DNA of 64,000 bases from Epiperipatus broadwayi (GCA_028023455.1 JAQFVV010012510.1:2091420-2155419); one strand, 5' to 3'; counted from the stretch's first letter, positions 20,940 through 34,700 are shown. Notes: generated from the sequence alone by a model not told the origin. Numbers and translations: made by a program.

Positions 20940-22070
20940 ACATATACATATATAAAAGTCTTGGTGTTATATAGTAAGTTAATTAACGATCTTTCAATTA
21001 TTTTTATCTATATACTAAAAGTATAAAATATCGCATTTTATTTTTTAATATAATAAAAAAAATTTATATGAAAGTAAGATAATCTGAATACATCTTAACA
21101 TTGTATTCTTGGTTAATCATCCAGTAAATTTTATATCGAAAATCGAAAGAAAAGCTGAAGATAAATGACTTTTTTGTGTGTGAGAAAGTATTCAGAAATA
21201 TTAATTTTCCCACAAACATTTTTCTTTTATTAAATATTTCTTTCTGTATTGTTTACTATCCAACAAATAATTAATAGAAAAGCTGTCAATTAACTATATT
21301 GCTCCCCCACGCCCCCAAAATAAGCTTTTGGACAAAACAAAGAATAAAACAAGAGATGAAAATGTGTAATAAAGATTTAATACTACTTTCGTTTAATATT
21401 TAACACTGTAATAATAATATTTGTATGACCAATGGCTCTGGGGGTCAAGTGACATTGAAACACCAAAGCAATATTGTCAACAAAACACTTTCAATCAAAT
21501 GATCAAATACTTTTTTATTTTTTTTGCTGGCTGAGAATCAATTCAGAACTTTATATTGTTAATGTCACCTCTTCCTCGCCCCGAGCTAAATTGTGTAAAA
21601 CATTATATTTAAACTTAAAAAGCAATAATTTTTGTTTTATCTACGCTAAATTTTCTGCCTGAAGATAGACAAGGTAATAAGCTATCTAGTCTAAGCGGTA
21701 GTATTTAATCTCTGTCAGTGGTTCTTGGTCATTTTATTTTATTTATAATTATATGCAAGATTAACCAAAAAGAAAGATTTTATTGACTAGTTTAACTTTA
21801 GGCTTGTGATATTTACAGTTATGTATATATAATTATTATTTCAATTTGTAATTAGATCAATAAGGATTACGAGAACATTTAAGCATGCAGAGATTTTTTT
21901 TTTTGCCATCTTTAAAAATTTATAAATTTTCAAAAATTAAAATATTTTTAAAACTTTTATTTTTACTTTTTAATCATTTTTAGGATTTTTGGTTTTGAAA
22001 TGTGCATTTTATTGTTGATTAAATTTTTTATAAAAGCGAAGCTAACTATGTTTTTTGATTAAAGGTTTAA
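20940..22070. other. AT-rich non-coding stretch
   Basis: No recognisable exon, RNA gene or repeat family. A 62-codon open frame at 21,474-21,662 shows no domain. Confidence 0.5.
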
Positions 22071-22074
22071 TGTT

Positions 22075-22800
22075 TGAAGACTCATTTTAATACAAAATGA
22101 GCACTGATTGTATAAATGTGTGGGACATGGCGATCTGGACCAACTGATGAGTGCTGATTCAGCATGAAATAGCCATATTGGAGATCATTTATTTTTTTCA
22201 CATTATGTGGTCATGTGTATCAGTTGTATAAAATGAAGTACATAGTTGTAGGGAACTTAAAAGTCTGAGTTTAGGTCCTTTATAATTACATCAAATTTAG
22301 TGTAGACGTTATACGTATATTTGAATATTACGTATTCAGCCTATATTCTGCTCATACCTCTTTTGTGTAATTAAATGAACATATGAAGATCCTATATGTG
22401 GGGCATTAGACTGACAAACTCAACATGAATATGACAATAATATTGGCATTAACAAGGACTTCTAGTGTTCCATCATCAGATTTTTAATGACTTGGTCGAT
22501 TGAAGAATTATAGGGTGGAGAAGATTGATGCATGTCCATTAAAGTTTGACGATTTTCTATCTTAATATAAATTTAACACTGACTGTATATATATGAGGGA
22601 GATGGTAATTTGGACCAACTGATAAATGCTGATTCAGCACAAAATATATATAGTGGAGAACATTTATCTGTTTCACATATATGTGATCATGTGTATCAGT
22701 TGTATAAGATGGAATGCATAATTGTAGGGAGCTTGAAAGTCTGGGTTCAAGATCCTTATAATTAAATTAAATTTATTATAGACAATATACTTATATTCGA
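22075..22800 (+). mobile_element. Family B repeats, tandem pair
   Basis: The sequence around CTGGACCAACTGATGAGTGCTG at 22,133 recurs near 22,608 (TTGGACCAACTGATAAATGC), a period of about 475 bp. Each copy carries GAGATCATTTAT, CACATTATGTGGTCATGTG or a variant, CTTGAAAGTCTG and a TTATAATTA segment. Between them lies ATCATCAGATTTTTAATGA, the inner end of the family B arm. Confidence 0.75.
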
Positions 22801-23018
22801 ATATTATATATATATTAGTACCATCACAATTCTGAAAAAGAGCAAATCTACAGATAAATGTTGAAAAACTCCTTCATAGACAAAACTATTTAGATCACTG
22901 AATTTTTTAAAAAAAACCCTTAAAAACAAAATATGAAATGATAAATTTGAATATTAAAATTACATTGGCATTTCATTAGTAACTGCTAATATATTCTTTT
23001 TTAATGGAAATATTGTAT

Positions 23019-23117
23019 TGGTGGTCGAGAGGTCAGCGACAGCTGCTTTACAAGCAGATGTCCCGGGTTAGCGGGTTCACTTCCCGGCTCATGCTATGAC
23101 ACATGAGAAAAAAATAT
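23019..23117 (+). mobile_element. Short tRNA-derived SINE
   Basis: It contains TGGTGGTCGAGAGGTCAGCG, an anticodon-arm-like GCTGCTTTACAAGCAG, CCCGGGTTAGCGGGTTCACTTCCCGGC (B box) and TGCTATGACACATGAG plus A. ATATTGTAT brackets it (23,010-23,018 and 23,118-23,126), consistent with a target-site duplication. Confidence 0.85.
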
Positions 23118-23129
23118 ATATTGTATGGA

Positions 23130-26055
23130 ATTCAACTGGTTTTAATTATTTAAACAATTTATTTAAAACTCATAAGAAATATGAATGAAATATTATTAAA
23201 TCATTTAAAAGTGATACTTTTATTTAAATGATTGTTTCATTTGTATTTTGATTTACAATTAAAAGTACAATTATTTTTCCTCTCTCTAATCTCATTTCAT
23301 GTGACTGATATATATATAATAAAATAAGTTATAGTTTAAGAGCAGAAAAAAATATTGCCTTATTAGAGGCAATACATTTTCAAATGATTATACTTGATAT
23401 TTGATGGTAATTTAATATTGTTTGTTAAGACCTGTAGAGGTCCCTATTATCGCATTTTTACGCGCATATGCTTGAGGTTACACTTAGTAAATATTATTTA
23501 TTGCTTGTAAAATAAAATTTTACAAAATTATACCTAATTCTGTTTTTACATGAATTGTTTTTTTGCATGATTTTGAAATAACATGAGTTCTAAAAAATAT
23601 TCTCTTTCTATACAAGTTGTTTTCAAATAATGTGATTGTTAAAAATAAGTACTCTGGGATTAGAGCTGCTGTGATATATTCATGATTGGAATGCAGAAAT
23701 GAATGTTATTGTCTGGAAGTTTTAAATAAATATCGTCTTACATTCTCAAAATAATTCTTAGATTGTCATAAGTGATTATTAAACTTTTTTTAAAATTCTA
23801 TTTAATTTTATGTAAGTAATAAAAAATAATTTATTTTCCTTTTTAAAACATTGTAAATGTTTTTAATTCAGTGTTTATTTAAAGATTTGTCACTGAGGTC
23901 GAGTTCATCATGATTACATCACAAAACTGAAAAGTAATTTATATTATCATCTAATTTTTTTAAAAAATTTCATCTCTTTGTTACTCATTATTTTAAAAAC
24001 AAAAATTCAATTTTTGGCAATATTCTTGCAAACAGAGTAATTTATTTGGCTACATTGTAATGTTTTTGTCATTTTGTTTTGAAAGAAAAGTATGTTTCTG
24101 GTGTTGATGCTTTGTTTGTATTTTGATATTTGGTTTTAAAGTAATATCATTAACATTTAATTTTAATTTATTAATTTGTTTAAATTTAAATTTATAATTT
24201 TGCCAAAAATCAATAGCTGGTAAAGTGATAGCAGTGGTATTCCAATCATGCACAAATGTGTGTGTTTATTGTCACAATAACAGTGAATAAAATTTTGGGT
24301 ACTTTTCTACTTTTACAGACAAGCAAGATGTCACCCATATATTTGATAGTACAGTTCTAGGGGTCTGTAATTTCTCTTTTCAAATGTATTAAATTAAAAG
24401 AAAAAAATAAGTTAAATGAAATAAAAGTAATACGTTACCTTAACTTATTTGTTTTTCATACCAATGTTTTATCTGTCCAGAAGTCAAAAAATTGAACTTG
24501 GATTTTTTGTATTTTACTGAGAGATTTTGGGAACCTTTTTTTTTCAAGACTTTAAAATTCACATTTTTAAAATAATATTTTAATTTCAAAAAAATTCTGC
24601 GGATGTCAACACAATAGAAAGTGCAGGAATTTCAAAGTATGGTGAACTTCACTATGATGAGTGCTCATTGTATTCTTGGCAGGCTTGAACTTTGTGATAT
24701 TCCTTTGAGAAAATATTACACATGACTAAAAATGTGACTTTTTGAAAAGTTTATGATTATTTTTGCATAGTAATTGCATGATAGTTATTAGAAATTAAAA
24801 ATGTGTATTATTACATATTTATTTTCTACAGAAATGTTTTATTTTTAAATATATTTTTCTGAGTAACAGTTACCATGGAAATTGTAATAGCAGGAAATGT
24901 GATCTTTCTAAAAAATGTCATCATTAACAATCTGTTAGAAAATATAGCAATATCATAAAAAATATTAAAAATTTTTAACTCTTTAAACCATAAGTTGATA
25001 GCTTTACTAGATATTAATAATTATTCTTTGAGATTTTAAAAACAAACATCAAACAAAGATTTCATTCATTTTGCAAATTAAATCTGCTCCATCTGAAATT
25101 TGATGCCAAAACAGCACTTTGTTTTGGTTAAAATCTAATTTTTAAAATAATTTTGAAAATTACATGTAATTTTTAAAAATTTATTTAAATCTAAACAAAA
25201 ATCTCTATCAAATGAGGTCAAATTTATTATATTCTGATAAATAATAATGGTTTAATATTAAATTGAAAGTGAGGACAAAGAGATCTGTCAGAATACAGTA
25301 GGGTTAATAATCTATATTTCAATTTTTTATATACTTATAATAGAAGTGATGATACACTTTGAAATTTAAAGTCTTTAAAGTGCTTCATTATAAGTATTTT
25401 ATTCTGTTTTTTTATTTTTCATATAAAATTCATGTTTCTATAATTCAGTTTTTATTTATGTTCAATATGTATAAAGTAAAATTTCATAGCACACAAAAAA
25501 TATGACATTCTAATCAAATTTTCATGTGTTTTAATTATTTTCATTGTTTTCTTAGGTCAGGAACCAAAACTCTTTATTTTCCATATATACAATATATTTT
25601 TTACATGAATCTCTTTTACAAATAATTTTCAGGAATCACTCTACTGTGTAAAATTTTATGAGAATTAGGTATATATAAAAAGCATTTGGCCAAAAGATCT
25701 ATGAAAAACAAAACTTAAATTATTTTCTTTTGACTAAAAGTATTAATTCTTTCTTGACAGGAAAAAAAAGAAGTATTACAAGCTATATAAAGATCATTTT
25801 AATTTGACAGAAATTAGGTCAAAGATAAGAGTGGTTGCTTTTATCTTTTAAAGTCATTAATCTTGTGTTTAGATTTGTACAGATCCCTACTGTTACATTT
25901 TAGGCACATAGTGTTAAGGTTATAGCCTTAATATATATTACTTACATAATGAGTATGAGCTTTACAAATTAGCCTGAGGAAAAGTTATTTCCTCCCTTTG
26001 TTTATATATTGTAGATAGTATAAGTCTATGTAAATGATTGATTTATCTATTTAAT
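23130..26055. other. AT-rich non-coding stretch
   Basis: No gene or clear repeat. Two short segments at 23,430-23,490 (GAGGTCCCTATTATCGC, GCTTGAGGTTACACTT) and 25,865-25,925 (AGATCCCTACTGTTAC, GTTAAGGTTATAGCC) may be distant copies of one repeat. Confidence 0.5.
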
Positions 26056-26059
26056 GTAC

Positions 26060-27065
26060 AAGCTTCAAATTTTCTCCACCCCTCAACTCTTCAGCGATCT
26101 ATATCATTGAAAATCCGATGATGGAAACACTCAAAGCCCTTGTTGCTGCCAATATTATTGTCATACCCATGTTGACTTTAGGTCACCCTGTCCATCCCTA
26201 TTCTGTGTAATAAAATGGACTCTTAAGGTCCTATATGTTAAATATTAGAGTGACTTTAACATGAGTATGACAATAATATTGGCATCAACAAGAACTTTGA
26301 ATGTTTCATCATCAGATTTTCAATGATATGAATGGCTGAAGAGTTGGAGGATGGAAAAGATTGAAGATTGTACATTAAAGTTTGAAGATTTGCTATTTTA
26401 ATATAAACTAAGCACTGATTGTATATATGTGTGGTAGATGGTGTGAGTATGACAATAATATTGGCATCAACAAGAACTTTGAATGTTTCATCATCAGATT
26501 TTCAATGATATGAATGGCTGAAGAGTTGGAGGATGGAAAAGATTGAAGATTGTACATTAAAGTTTGAAGATTTGCTATTTTAATATAAACTAAGCACTGA
26601 TTGTATATATGTGTGGTAGATGGTGTGATCTGGAATAACTGACAAAGGCTGGTTCAGCATGAAATATATATATTGGAGATCAGTTTTCTTTTTTCACATT
26701 TATGTGGTAATGTGTAAGATGGAGAGCATAGTTATAGGAGCTTGAAAGTCTGAGTTAAAGTCCATTATAATTAATTAAATTTAGTATAGACAATATACTT
26801 ATATTTGAATATTACATATTCAGACTGTGTTCTTCCCACCCCTCTTCTGAGTAATTAAATGGACATGTGAAGGTCCTTTATGTGAGTGTCAGAGTGACAA
26901 AAAATTAACATGGGTATGATAGTAATATTTCCATCAACAAGGGCTTTGAGTATTCCATCATCAGATTTTCAATGATATGAATGGCTGAAGAGTTGGAGGG
27001 TGGAAGTCTAAAGCTTGTCTATTAAACTTTGAAGATTTGCTATTTTAATATAAACTGAGAACTGA
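26060..27065 (+). mobile_element. Family B foldback plus tandem copies
   Basis: An inverted left arm (CCACCCCTCAACTCTTCAGC, CATTGAAAATCCGATGATGG) faces several direct copies of the right arm (TCATCAGATTTTCAATGATATG at about 26,309, 26,491 and 26,958). It includes the exact 182-bp duplication listed separately. Confidence 0.8.
26263..26626 (+). repeat. 182-bp tandem duplication, apparently identical copies
   Basis: The segment starting GAGTATGACAATAATATTGG and ending TGTGTGGTAGATGGTGT is present twice (26,263-26,444 and 26,445-26,626). I saw no mismatch by eye, in contrast to the visible divergence among other family B copies. It is either a very recent duplication or an assembly artefact. 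Confidence 0.88.
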
Positions 27066-27637
27066 TTATATATTGTAACAAAATTAAAGGTCGCTCACAG
27101 ATCCAGGGTAACAAAATTAAGGTTTAGATCAAAAGATATTGATTAAATGATCATGAAATGTCAAATATTATTAAAAATTATGAATCCAAAATATTCAGTA
27201 TATTATTATATTCAGCTTAACTTAATGAAGAGGATCAACTGGATCAAGTATATTATTTAATCAAGAAATGATTCAAATATAAATATTTCTAGCTTAATAA
27301 ACGAAAAATGCATTGTAGATTTTTATATCAAAAGAAAAGAATTATTTAACCTGAGTAGTGGCTATTAAACCAAAGATCAGACTGAGTTATCTATCATATT
27401 ATGGATCATTGGATGAAACGAAACATATTTCTATCATTAGATTTCTCAAGATATCCCACTCTCAATAATTATAAGCAAATTATTAATAACAAGTATTATA
27501 ACTCAGGTATATGAAATCACGTGAGGTGAGTACACTAGTAATTCAATAAAATATAACTTAGGTATACAGACAGTAGATCTTCTCCACTTTCATTTCTTGG
27601 TTTGATGTTAAGTGCATGTTTAAACAAATACTAAGTG

Positions 27638-27740
27638 AACATGGTCTAGCAGGGCACCACTAGATTATCTGAATCTAGACACAGTTATATCTAATAACCT
27701 TTTCACATGTACCGGGTTTGAATCCCCTTTTGGTACTTTA
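27638..27740 (+). mobile_element. Possible tRNA-derived SINE or tRNA-like relic
   Basis: A-box-like TGGTCTAGCAGG at about 27,642 and B-box-like GGGTTTGAATCCCC at about 27,714 stand about 70 bases apart on the plus strand, the arrangement of a pol III internal promoter. No complete cloverleaf, A tail or target duplication was found. Confidence 0.35.
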
Positions 27741-27744
27741 TTTC

Positions 27745-28895
27745 TAATAAAAGTGGGAGATTTTGCTTTTTGAGCCATATCACTATACGCACTAATATTT
27801 AGGTAAAAGTAAAACATCTTTAAACCAAAGTGGAGTATATTAGACATAAATCATTTCTTAGATCTTAGCCTAACAAATGTGTTTCAACATTTTTATAGTT
27901 TACTAACTCAGATTATATATAACTAATTTAGGATGGCAATTCACTCATCCTTGCATGAAATAGATGATGGGATGTGGTTATAATAATACTAAGAAATCAC
28001 TAAATATTATGGAATCAATATTTATTTATGGCCTTTAAACATTTAAACAGCTCGTTAATTAAAACGTTGATGACGATGATGATAATAATAATGATAATGA
28101 CAAGGGTTTCAACTACAGCTCTAGGACTAAGCCTAAACATAAAACTAATTTTTATAAAGAAATTCATAATTATTGCTTAATTTTAGCATTTTTACTTATA
28201 TCTTAAATAACTAATATTCAACCACTGATGACGATGAATGATCACACTTAACAAAGACTACACTTAATGAAATATATACACCGCCTCGTTTAATAAAACA
28301 AACTAATATTTATTACTGCATTTCTAACATATACATAAAAATTTCTAGAGAAACATGAAAATTGACATGAATAATAATAATGATAATAATTGATTATATA
28401 ACAATCCTCAGATTAATTTCAAGTTCTTCCCCCTTTCACTTCAAATGTATATTGTATTAAGTTGGATGTCACATTGATCATGATTTTCACTCCATGAGAA
28501 AATTATTTCAAGAAAAAAAAATATATTATCCGCTCATTAACACACATACTTTATAAATCTAACATGTAAATAGAATGTTAAAAAAAAATGTTAGTAGAAT
28601 TGAAAGAGCAAGTTTTCGAAACAAGTTTTAAATTATTTTCTCCCCCTCTCTTCTACCTCTGAAATGCTATACTTAACTTGAAACAAAATAATTTAATATT
28701 TCAATACTACTTATTATTTCACATTCACTCGCAATTATACACATATAAAATATTGCTATGTATGTGCGTGTTTTATCCCAAAATAATAATAATATATTAG
28801 TTAAAACTAAAATCATAATACCAAAAAAAAAATTATATTACACATTAATATTTTATAACTGTAAAATTAATAAACAAATAAATTTTGATACATTC
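27745..28895. other. AT-rich non-coding stretch
   Basis: It contains a short GAT/AAT microsatellite (about 28,070-28,100). No exon or repeat family was recognised. Confidence 0.5.
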
Positions 28896-28899
28896 AAAA

Positions 28900-29225
28900 T
28901 CATTTATGTAGTTCAAAGCTATTATTATTAAGACATTCTTGGTTTCCATCGATCTGAATTGTCTTTAAAAGTTCTTTAAATAAAATATGCCACTTTATTG
29001 CTAAAATGTTTATTAAGACTCTGATATCATAAAGAAAATAGATATAAAAAGTCATATTACTGATCTTTTGTTTGTGGTGAATTTCCAAGGGTTCAAACTT
29101 GTCTTGTATAATGTCTATATTTCTGCAGCTACATTTCCGTTTTATGTGGGAACAATCTCTTTCCTGAGGTGTATAACTATTTGATGATGATGACTCTATT
29201 GAGGTTATTTGCTTTAGTGGACAAT
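28900..29225 (-). CDS. Unrecognised candidate exon (weak)
   Basis: A minus-strand frame is open for roughly 108 codons to a TGA at 28,900. It starts after a TGA near 29,233 rather than at a methionine. Acceptor-like AGs lie near its 5' edge (GTCCACTAAAG and CCTCAATAG). Segments such as SYTPQERDCSHIKRKCSCRN are protein-like, with a Cys-rich, basic stretch. The family is not recognised. One such frame per window is expected by chance at this base composition. Confidence 0.22.
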
Positions 29226-29239
29226 TTGGAAATCATTAT

Positions 29240-30595
29240 ATTAATTTTTCTTCTCTTCCTGTCAAGCATGATTCTTTTAATGGATGAAATACAGCAGTTG
29301 TTTTCACATTTATAAATTTTCTTGAGTTTAAAATCAGTTGCTGGAACAATTAATTGGACTTGATGATTAATATTTATCGGTAGATTAATTCATCTTTCAT
29401 CAAATGCAGGTGAATGCTTTCTTCCTTCTATTAAAAAACATCTTATTTCTCTGGTCAGTTGAAAGGTGTAGAATATTATTTTAGACAAGACATCTTTTCT
29501 TTCCTATATGATGTGCAGCTTCCCTAGATGGTCCGGCAAAGATGGGACATACATATAATTTTTCTAGCCAGCCATTTCTTATATTTTCAACATTCAATTT
29601 AATAGTCTAATAATCTGAATCATAATCACAATAATAATAAATAATTCAAGACAGCTTTTTATATCCAATTTTTAGCTAACTTAACCAATCAGAGATAGCG
29701 TCACTTGCTATTTTTGGACAAATTCATTTTAATTAGATCTCTAATTTATTTTCAACTGAAAAGTTTAATCCTTTTTCTAGACACTTTTGTTTTAAAAAAA
29801 ATAGACTTAATCCTTTTTTTTTTACACCTAGGTAACATTTCAAATTTTTGAGCTTCCTTCTTTAGATCTTAAGATAAGACAATTTCAAATTAGAGTTCCC
29901 ACCCATCTTAAGCTCCCAAAGTGACAAACAATTATTTACAAAAACAAAATTGCTACAAAAATAGATATCTGATTCAACAGATTTCCTCTTTTAACATAAA
30001 ATTGTACAAAAAAAATAATTTGACAGATTTAACCCTTCCTTTTCTTTCAATATTTAATAAATGTAAATTTCTGTATGTAATGTACACACATACTTCATTA
30101 TTTCAAATCATTCATAAACTAACATTAAATAATATAATTGCTAGCTTAGTAATTATAACCCTATTATTTAATTAAATCTGTAACTTTTAAATCCCAATTA
30201 CAATTATAGAAAAGCAAAATAGAAGCATAGAATAAGATATTAGAATTGATCAAGCATAGGTTAGTTTTAAAGAAAGTTAAAATGTTGAATAGTTGAAATA
30301 TAAAACAATTACATAGCTTACACATACACTGCCTATACGTATGCATTATAACTTTGCTTTTTAACAGAAAATTTAAATATTAAATGTGTGTGCTTCTCTT
30401 TTTGAGATTTATTAACACACAAACAAGTAAAGCATATAATTGCTGACCCACTCTCTTTCTATCTAAAGCTTTTAGAACTGGACCTTGTAGGGTTTGAACC
30501 TGGATGCCCTACAGCTTCTTTTATGGTTATATAAAAATGTGGTGATGATTTTGTTTTACATTTTCTTACATGCACATTACTATAAATTTAGCTAA
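29240..30595. other. Non-coding stretch
   Basis: It contains a B-box-like GGGTTTGAACCTGG at about 30,490 without a matching A box, and TA/AAT-rich sequence. No supported gene. Confidence 0.45.
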
Positions 30596-30597
30596 TG

Positions 30598-31440
30598 ACT
30601 AAATTGTAATGGCACAATATATATGTGAATAATGGTGATCTGGACCAACTTATGACTGCTGGTTCATCATAAAATACATATATTGGAAGTCATTTATTTT
30701 TTCCAGTAATCATAGTCCAAGATGGAGTGCATAGCTGTAGGGAGATTGAAAGTCTGATTTTAAGTCCCTTATAATTACATTAAATTTAATATAGACAATA
30801 TACTTATCTTTGAATATTATATATTCAGCATGTATTATGTCCATCTCTTTTCTGTGTAATTAAATGGACTAACTTAAAGTCAACATGGGTATAACAATAA
30901 TATTGGCACCAACAAGGGATTTCAGTGTTTCATCATCAGATTTTCAATGATATGGATGGCTGAAGAGTTGGAAGGTGGAGAAGGTTGAAGTTTGTCTATT
31001 AAAGTTTGAAGATTTGCTATCTTAATATAAACTGTACACTGACTGTAGATATGTGTGGGAGATGGTGATCTGTATCAACTGATGATTGATGGTTCAGCAT
31101 GAAATCTGTATATTGGGGATCATTTATATTTTTCACATGTCTGTGGTTATGTGTATTAGTTGTATAAGATGGAATGCATAGCTGTAGCTTGAGAGTCTGA
31201 GCTCAAGTCCTTTGTAATTACAATCATTTAGTATTAGATAGTATACTTAAATTTGAATATTACATATTTAGCCTGTATTCTGCCTATCCCTTTTCTGTGT
31301 AATTAAATAGATATTAAGGTACTACTATATGTGAGGGGTCACTTAAAGACATGGATATGACAATAATATAGGCATCAACAAGGGCTTTGAGTGTTTCATA
31401 ATCAGATTTTCAGTGATATTGAGGACTGAAGAGTTGAAAA
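30598..31440 (+). mobile_element. Family B repeats, tandem pair with ~430-bp period
   Basis: GGTGATCTGGACCAACTTATG at 30,635 recurs as GGTGATCTGTATCAACTGATG at about 31,065. CATCATCAGATTTTCAATGA and a worn counterpart (CATAATCAGATTTTCAGTGA) occur near 30,930 and 31,398. Each copy holds a pol III-like pair in the same sense: GTATTAGTTGTATAAGATGG and GAGCTCAAGTCC, about 55 bases apart in the second copy. Confidence 0.78.
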
Positions 31441-31449
31441 AACTATCAA

Positions 31450-31625
31450 AGCATCACATAATACATCATTTCATATGCTTATACATGCTGTTAATAAGAG
31501 TACTAACTCTCCAAACATTAGTGCCATTAAGTAAAGCCTTTGTGATCAATGGATGCAAGAAGTTTTGTGCATAAAATCTATTTAGTGAGTATTCATCCAG
31601 AAGCCACAAACTAAAATGTTTATCC
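31450..31625 (-). mobile_element. Diverged family A arm
   Basis: CAAAGCATCACATAATAC, CTAACTCTCCAAACATTAGTGCC, GATCAATGGATGCAAGAAG and TTGTGCATAAAATC match a family A arm with many substitutions. No second arm follows, so this is an old or truncated copy. Confidence 0.65.
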
Positions 31626-31684
31626 ATCTTACACAAGTTGGAACTCACAAAATGTACTTCAAACCCAGTCAAGCACAAGATTTA

Positions 31685-31760
31685 GGTCAGGGACCACCTG
31701 GATTCGAACCCACTCTCTAAGCCCCAGATCAAACACCAAATGGATAACATAACAATGATG
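31685..31760 (-). other. tRNA-like B box, possible SINE or tRNA relic
   Basis: The minus strand contains GAGTGGGTTCGAATCCAGGTGG, a perfect pol III B box in a T-arm-like setting. About 40 bases upstream is CCATTTGGTGTTTGATC, only loosely like an A box. No cloverleaf could be completed. Confidence 0.3.
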
Positions 31761-31764
31761 GCAC

Positions 31765-34700
31765 ATGAGAATTAATTCTTAAGTCCGGCCCACTAGCAGA
31801 GCAGAAAAGACAATCAGACTCATGGACTTAAACATATATATAAACAACTTAAATACTAGAGATGACCCCATGATAAAATTAATATATTTAATTATTAGGG
31901 GCTTTACTAATGAATAGCTATGATTAATTAATGAATTGGATTGATTTAATAATAAAACAGAAACTGATATATGATGAATTAGTAATATATTTATTGACAA
32001 TTATATATATATTTTGATATAACCCATAATTTAGCATTGGATAATGCATGCAGGCATTTTATTTATTAAGTAACATTACTCTAGGCAATTGTACAAAAAT
32101 TGATACATTGGCAAAATAAGCATGTTGCTATTTTATTGATGGAGCCAAATATTATGCTATATAACAAATCACTACATTCCACTTATTAGTTATGCCTTTT
32201 CATCATCAGTTCAAGTGGCTATTATACATGTAATCAAACCAAGTCTGGAGAGAAGCTTAACAATACATCTGATTATGACAAATTTATATATTAAATATGG
32301 ACGTATGAAGCATCCCAGATAGCTTTAGATTGAACAGATTTTCAAGAATGCTTCGGTTCAATGCCGAAGGCTGCGTATTAGGGAGGTAGAGTTGGCTATA
32401 AATATTTTTACTAATACGCTATGCACAAGTAAAATATAATAATAAAGTTGCTCTGTGGATGGATGAATAGATTTTAGGGTTTTCATGACCAACACCGGTT
32501 TACCCGGTCATGCTGCTAAAAGAGAATCTTTATTAGGTTCATAAGAGGCGGGGGGCTTACATGCTAATCTGGCCCTTAGCTCAGTCTTAGCTACTGCACT
32601 ATCCATAAGAGAGGAAGATGGGCTGGACTTACCATGGCTCCATCTTATATATATATATATATATTTATAAAACAGCACAACGATAAAATATTGATAAATT
32701 TTACATCTGCCAAGCCAAAGTATATTATAAATTAAATACCATACATTACATGAACATTAGTTTATTAGCCTGATCAAAAGAGCTAACTTTTCTGTAGCAT
32801 GAGAAATACGTATATGCTACTGATGGAAATATATATATATATACAAACTTTACTTTATACCATTCAATCTTTTCAGTTATCTATAATTAATAAACTCTTA
32901 AAGAGGGGAAAGTATATTTAAGGGTCTTACAAATACTTTAATAAGAAAAACATACTTATGATTATACTCCAGGCTAGTTTAATATTTAGTAACATAATAA
33001 TTAAAGGTTGAAAATTTGGATTTATAAGCCACATTTTATATTTACATTAATTTATTAATAAATGACAAAATAACGAGCACAAAAGCGTCGCCATTATTTA
33101 TAGATAGGGTTTCGAAACAGCGTGCAAAAAAAAATGATGCTATAATAATTAATAATACGAAGATTTTAAATAATATCTTCCAAAAACATATTTTGTAACT
33201 AAATGCATGCCGCTTTGAAATGTAGGCATAATTAATAATAATTAAAATAAGAAAAAAAAAAAGAAATAAATATAACTGCAGTGATTAGGTTATATAGCAC
33301 CACATTAAGTTAATAAAGGAAATTAGCAAAAGTATGTCATTTATAGAATTCAAATATTAAAAGAGACAATTTAGATAGAGTTTACATTAATATAGTTAGC
33401 TAGAGCTATCTTCTACAATAAATTTTATAGCATTAGCACACCAAATTTTATTATAGACCAATGCTAGCTTTTTGGATAGCCAACAACTGTTGAATATATG
33501 TACACAAAAATGAAATAGAATAAATATTTAATTTTGTATTTAAATAAATTCATTGTAATGATTAGTATTTTTATTAATTATTCAGTACTAAAAAAATCTA
33601 ATAACATAAATAAATTTAAAATATCACAAAAACCTAATTATCTCAGTAGATTAAAACCAAAACAATAAAGGTATAATATTATTTAAATTTTGGTTTACAT
33701 ATATATATAATAGTTTTCATGATACTGACTTTAGTTTGAAGTCAGGTCATCTATGAGATTAACACATGCATGCAGGTAAGTTTCTAATATAAAAAAAATA
33801 TTATCATCAAGGTTACAAATAAATTGTAGATTGATTTAACTTTGTATAAGATTTAGTTTTAAGTTAGAATTAGAATTAATTATCAGTTTAAAACGCTTTT
33901 AATAGATTAAACAACCATTTAAAAATTTAATCGAAATGAATCTGAAATGATTACTTTGATTTATTTTAATTACAAGCATGGACTGCATAATATTATTGAT
34001 ACATTTTCATTTAATAAACGATAGAATAATTGTTGATGTTTAGATTTGTGTGTGTGTGCACTTATAGATTCACATGACATGACTCCTTTTACATAATAAA
34101 TTCGTATTTAAAATATGATAAATTAATATTTTTTTTTTTTTTAAATAATAGTTATAAATAATGTATAAAATGTATTATTTATTAGATAAAACTAAATGTG
34201 AAAAGTTGAATGTTTTTTTTTTAAAAAAAAAAGGAATGAATATTTTAATTATTATTTGAGTTATTCTTTAAAATAAAAAATATTGGTATTTTATCAAAAA
34301 CTTTTCTTTAAGTTAGTGTTCAACAAAAGGCATAGGAGTTTAAAAAAAATCAACTGTCATTATTGTTCATAAAGTAAAGACATGAATTTTAAGATTATTC
34401 CAACTTTAATGTAAATTTGATAATAATTCTTCTCGTGCACAGAATAATAATCTATTTAAAATATCTTCTATAGGTAAGAGATGTTATAATCATATTGAAT
34501 TAAATCATGTTTTTCTAAAAGGTACCAATATTAAATTATATCATTTACAAAGTTAACTTCAAATCAAACTATGGATCCAATTAAAGTAATGGATGGAGAA
34601 AAGGAAACAAAATTTCAACGAAATTTTTAGGAGTTCAGTAAGGCCAATGATATTTTATAATGGATCACTTTTTAGAGAAACAATTTACATTCTATGCTTC

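Noticed and set aside
30484-30500. B-box-like GGGTTTGAACC
   Set aside because: No A box at tRNA spacing on either strand, and no cloverleaf.
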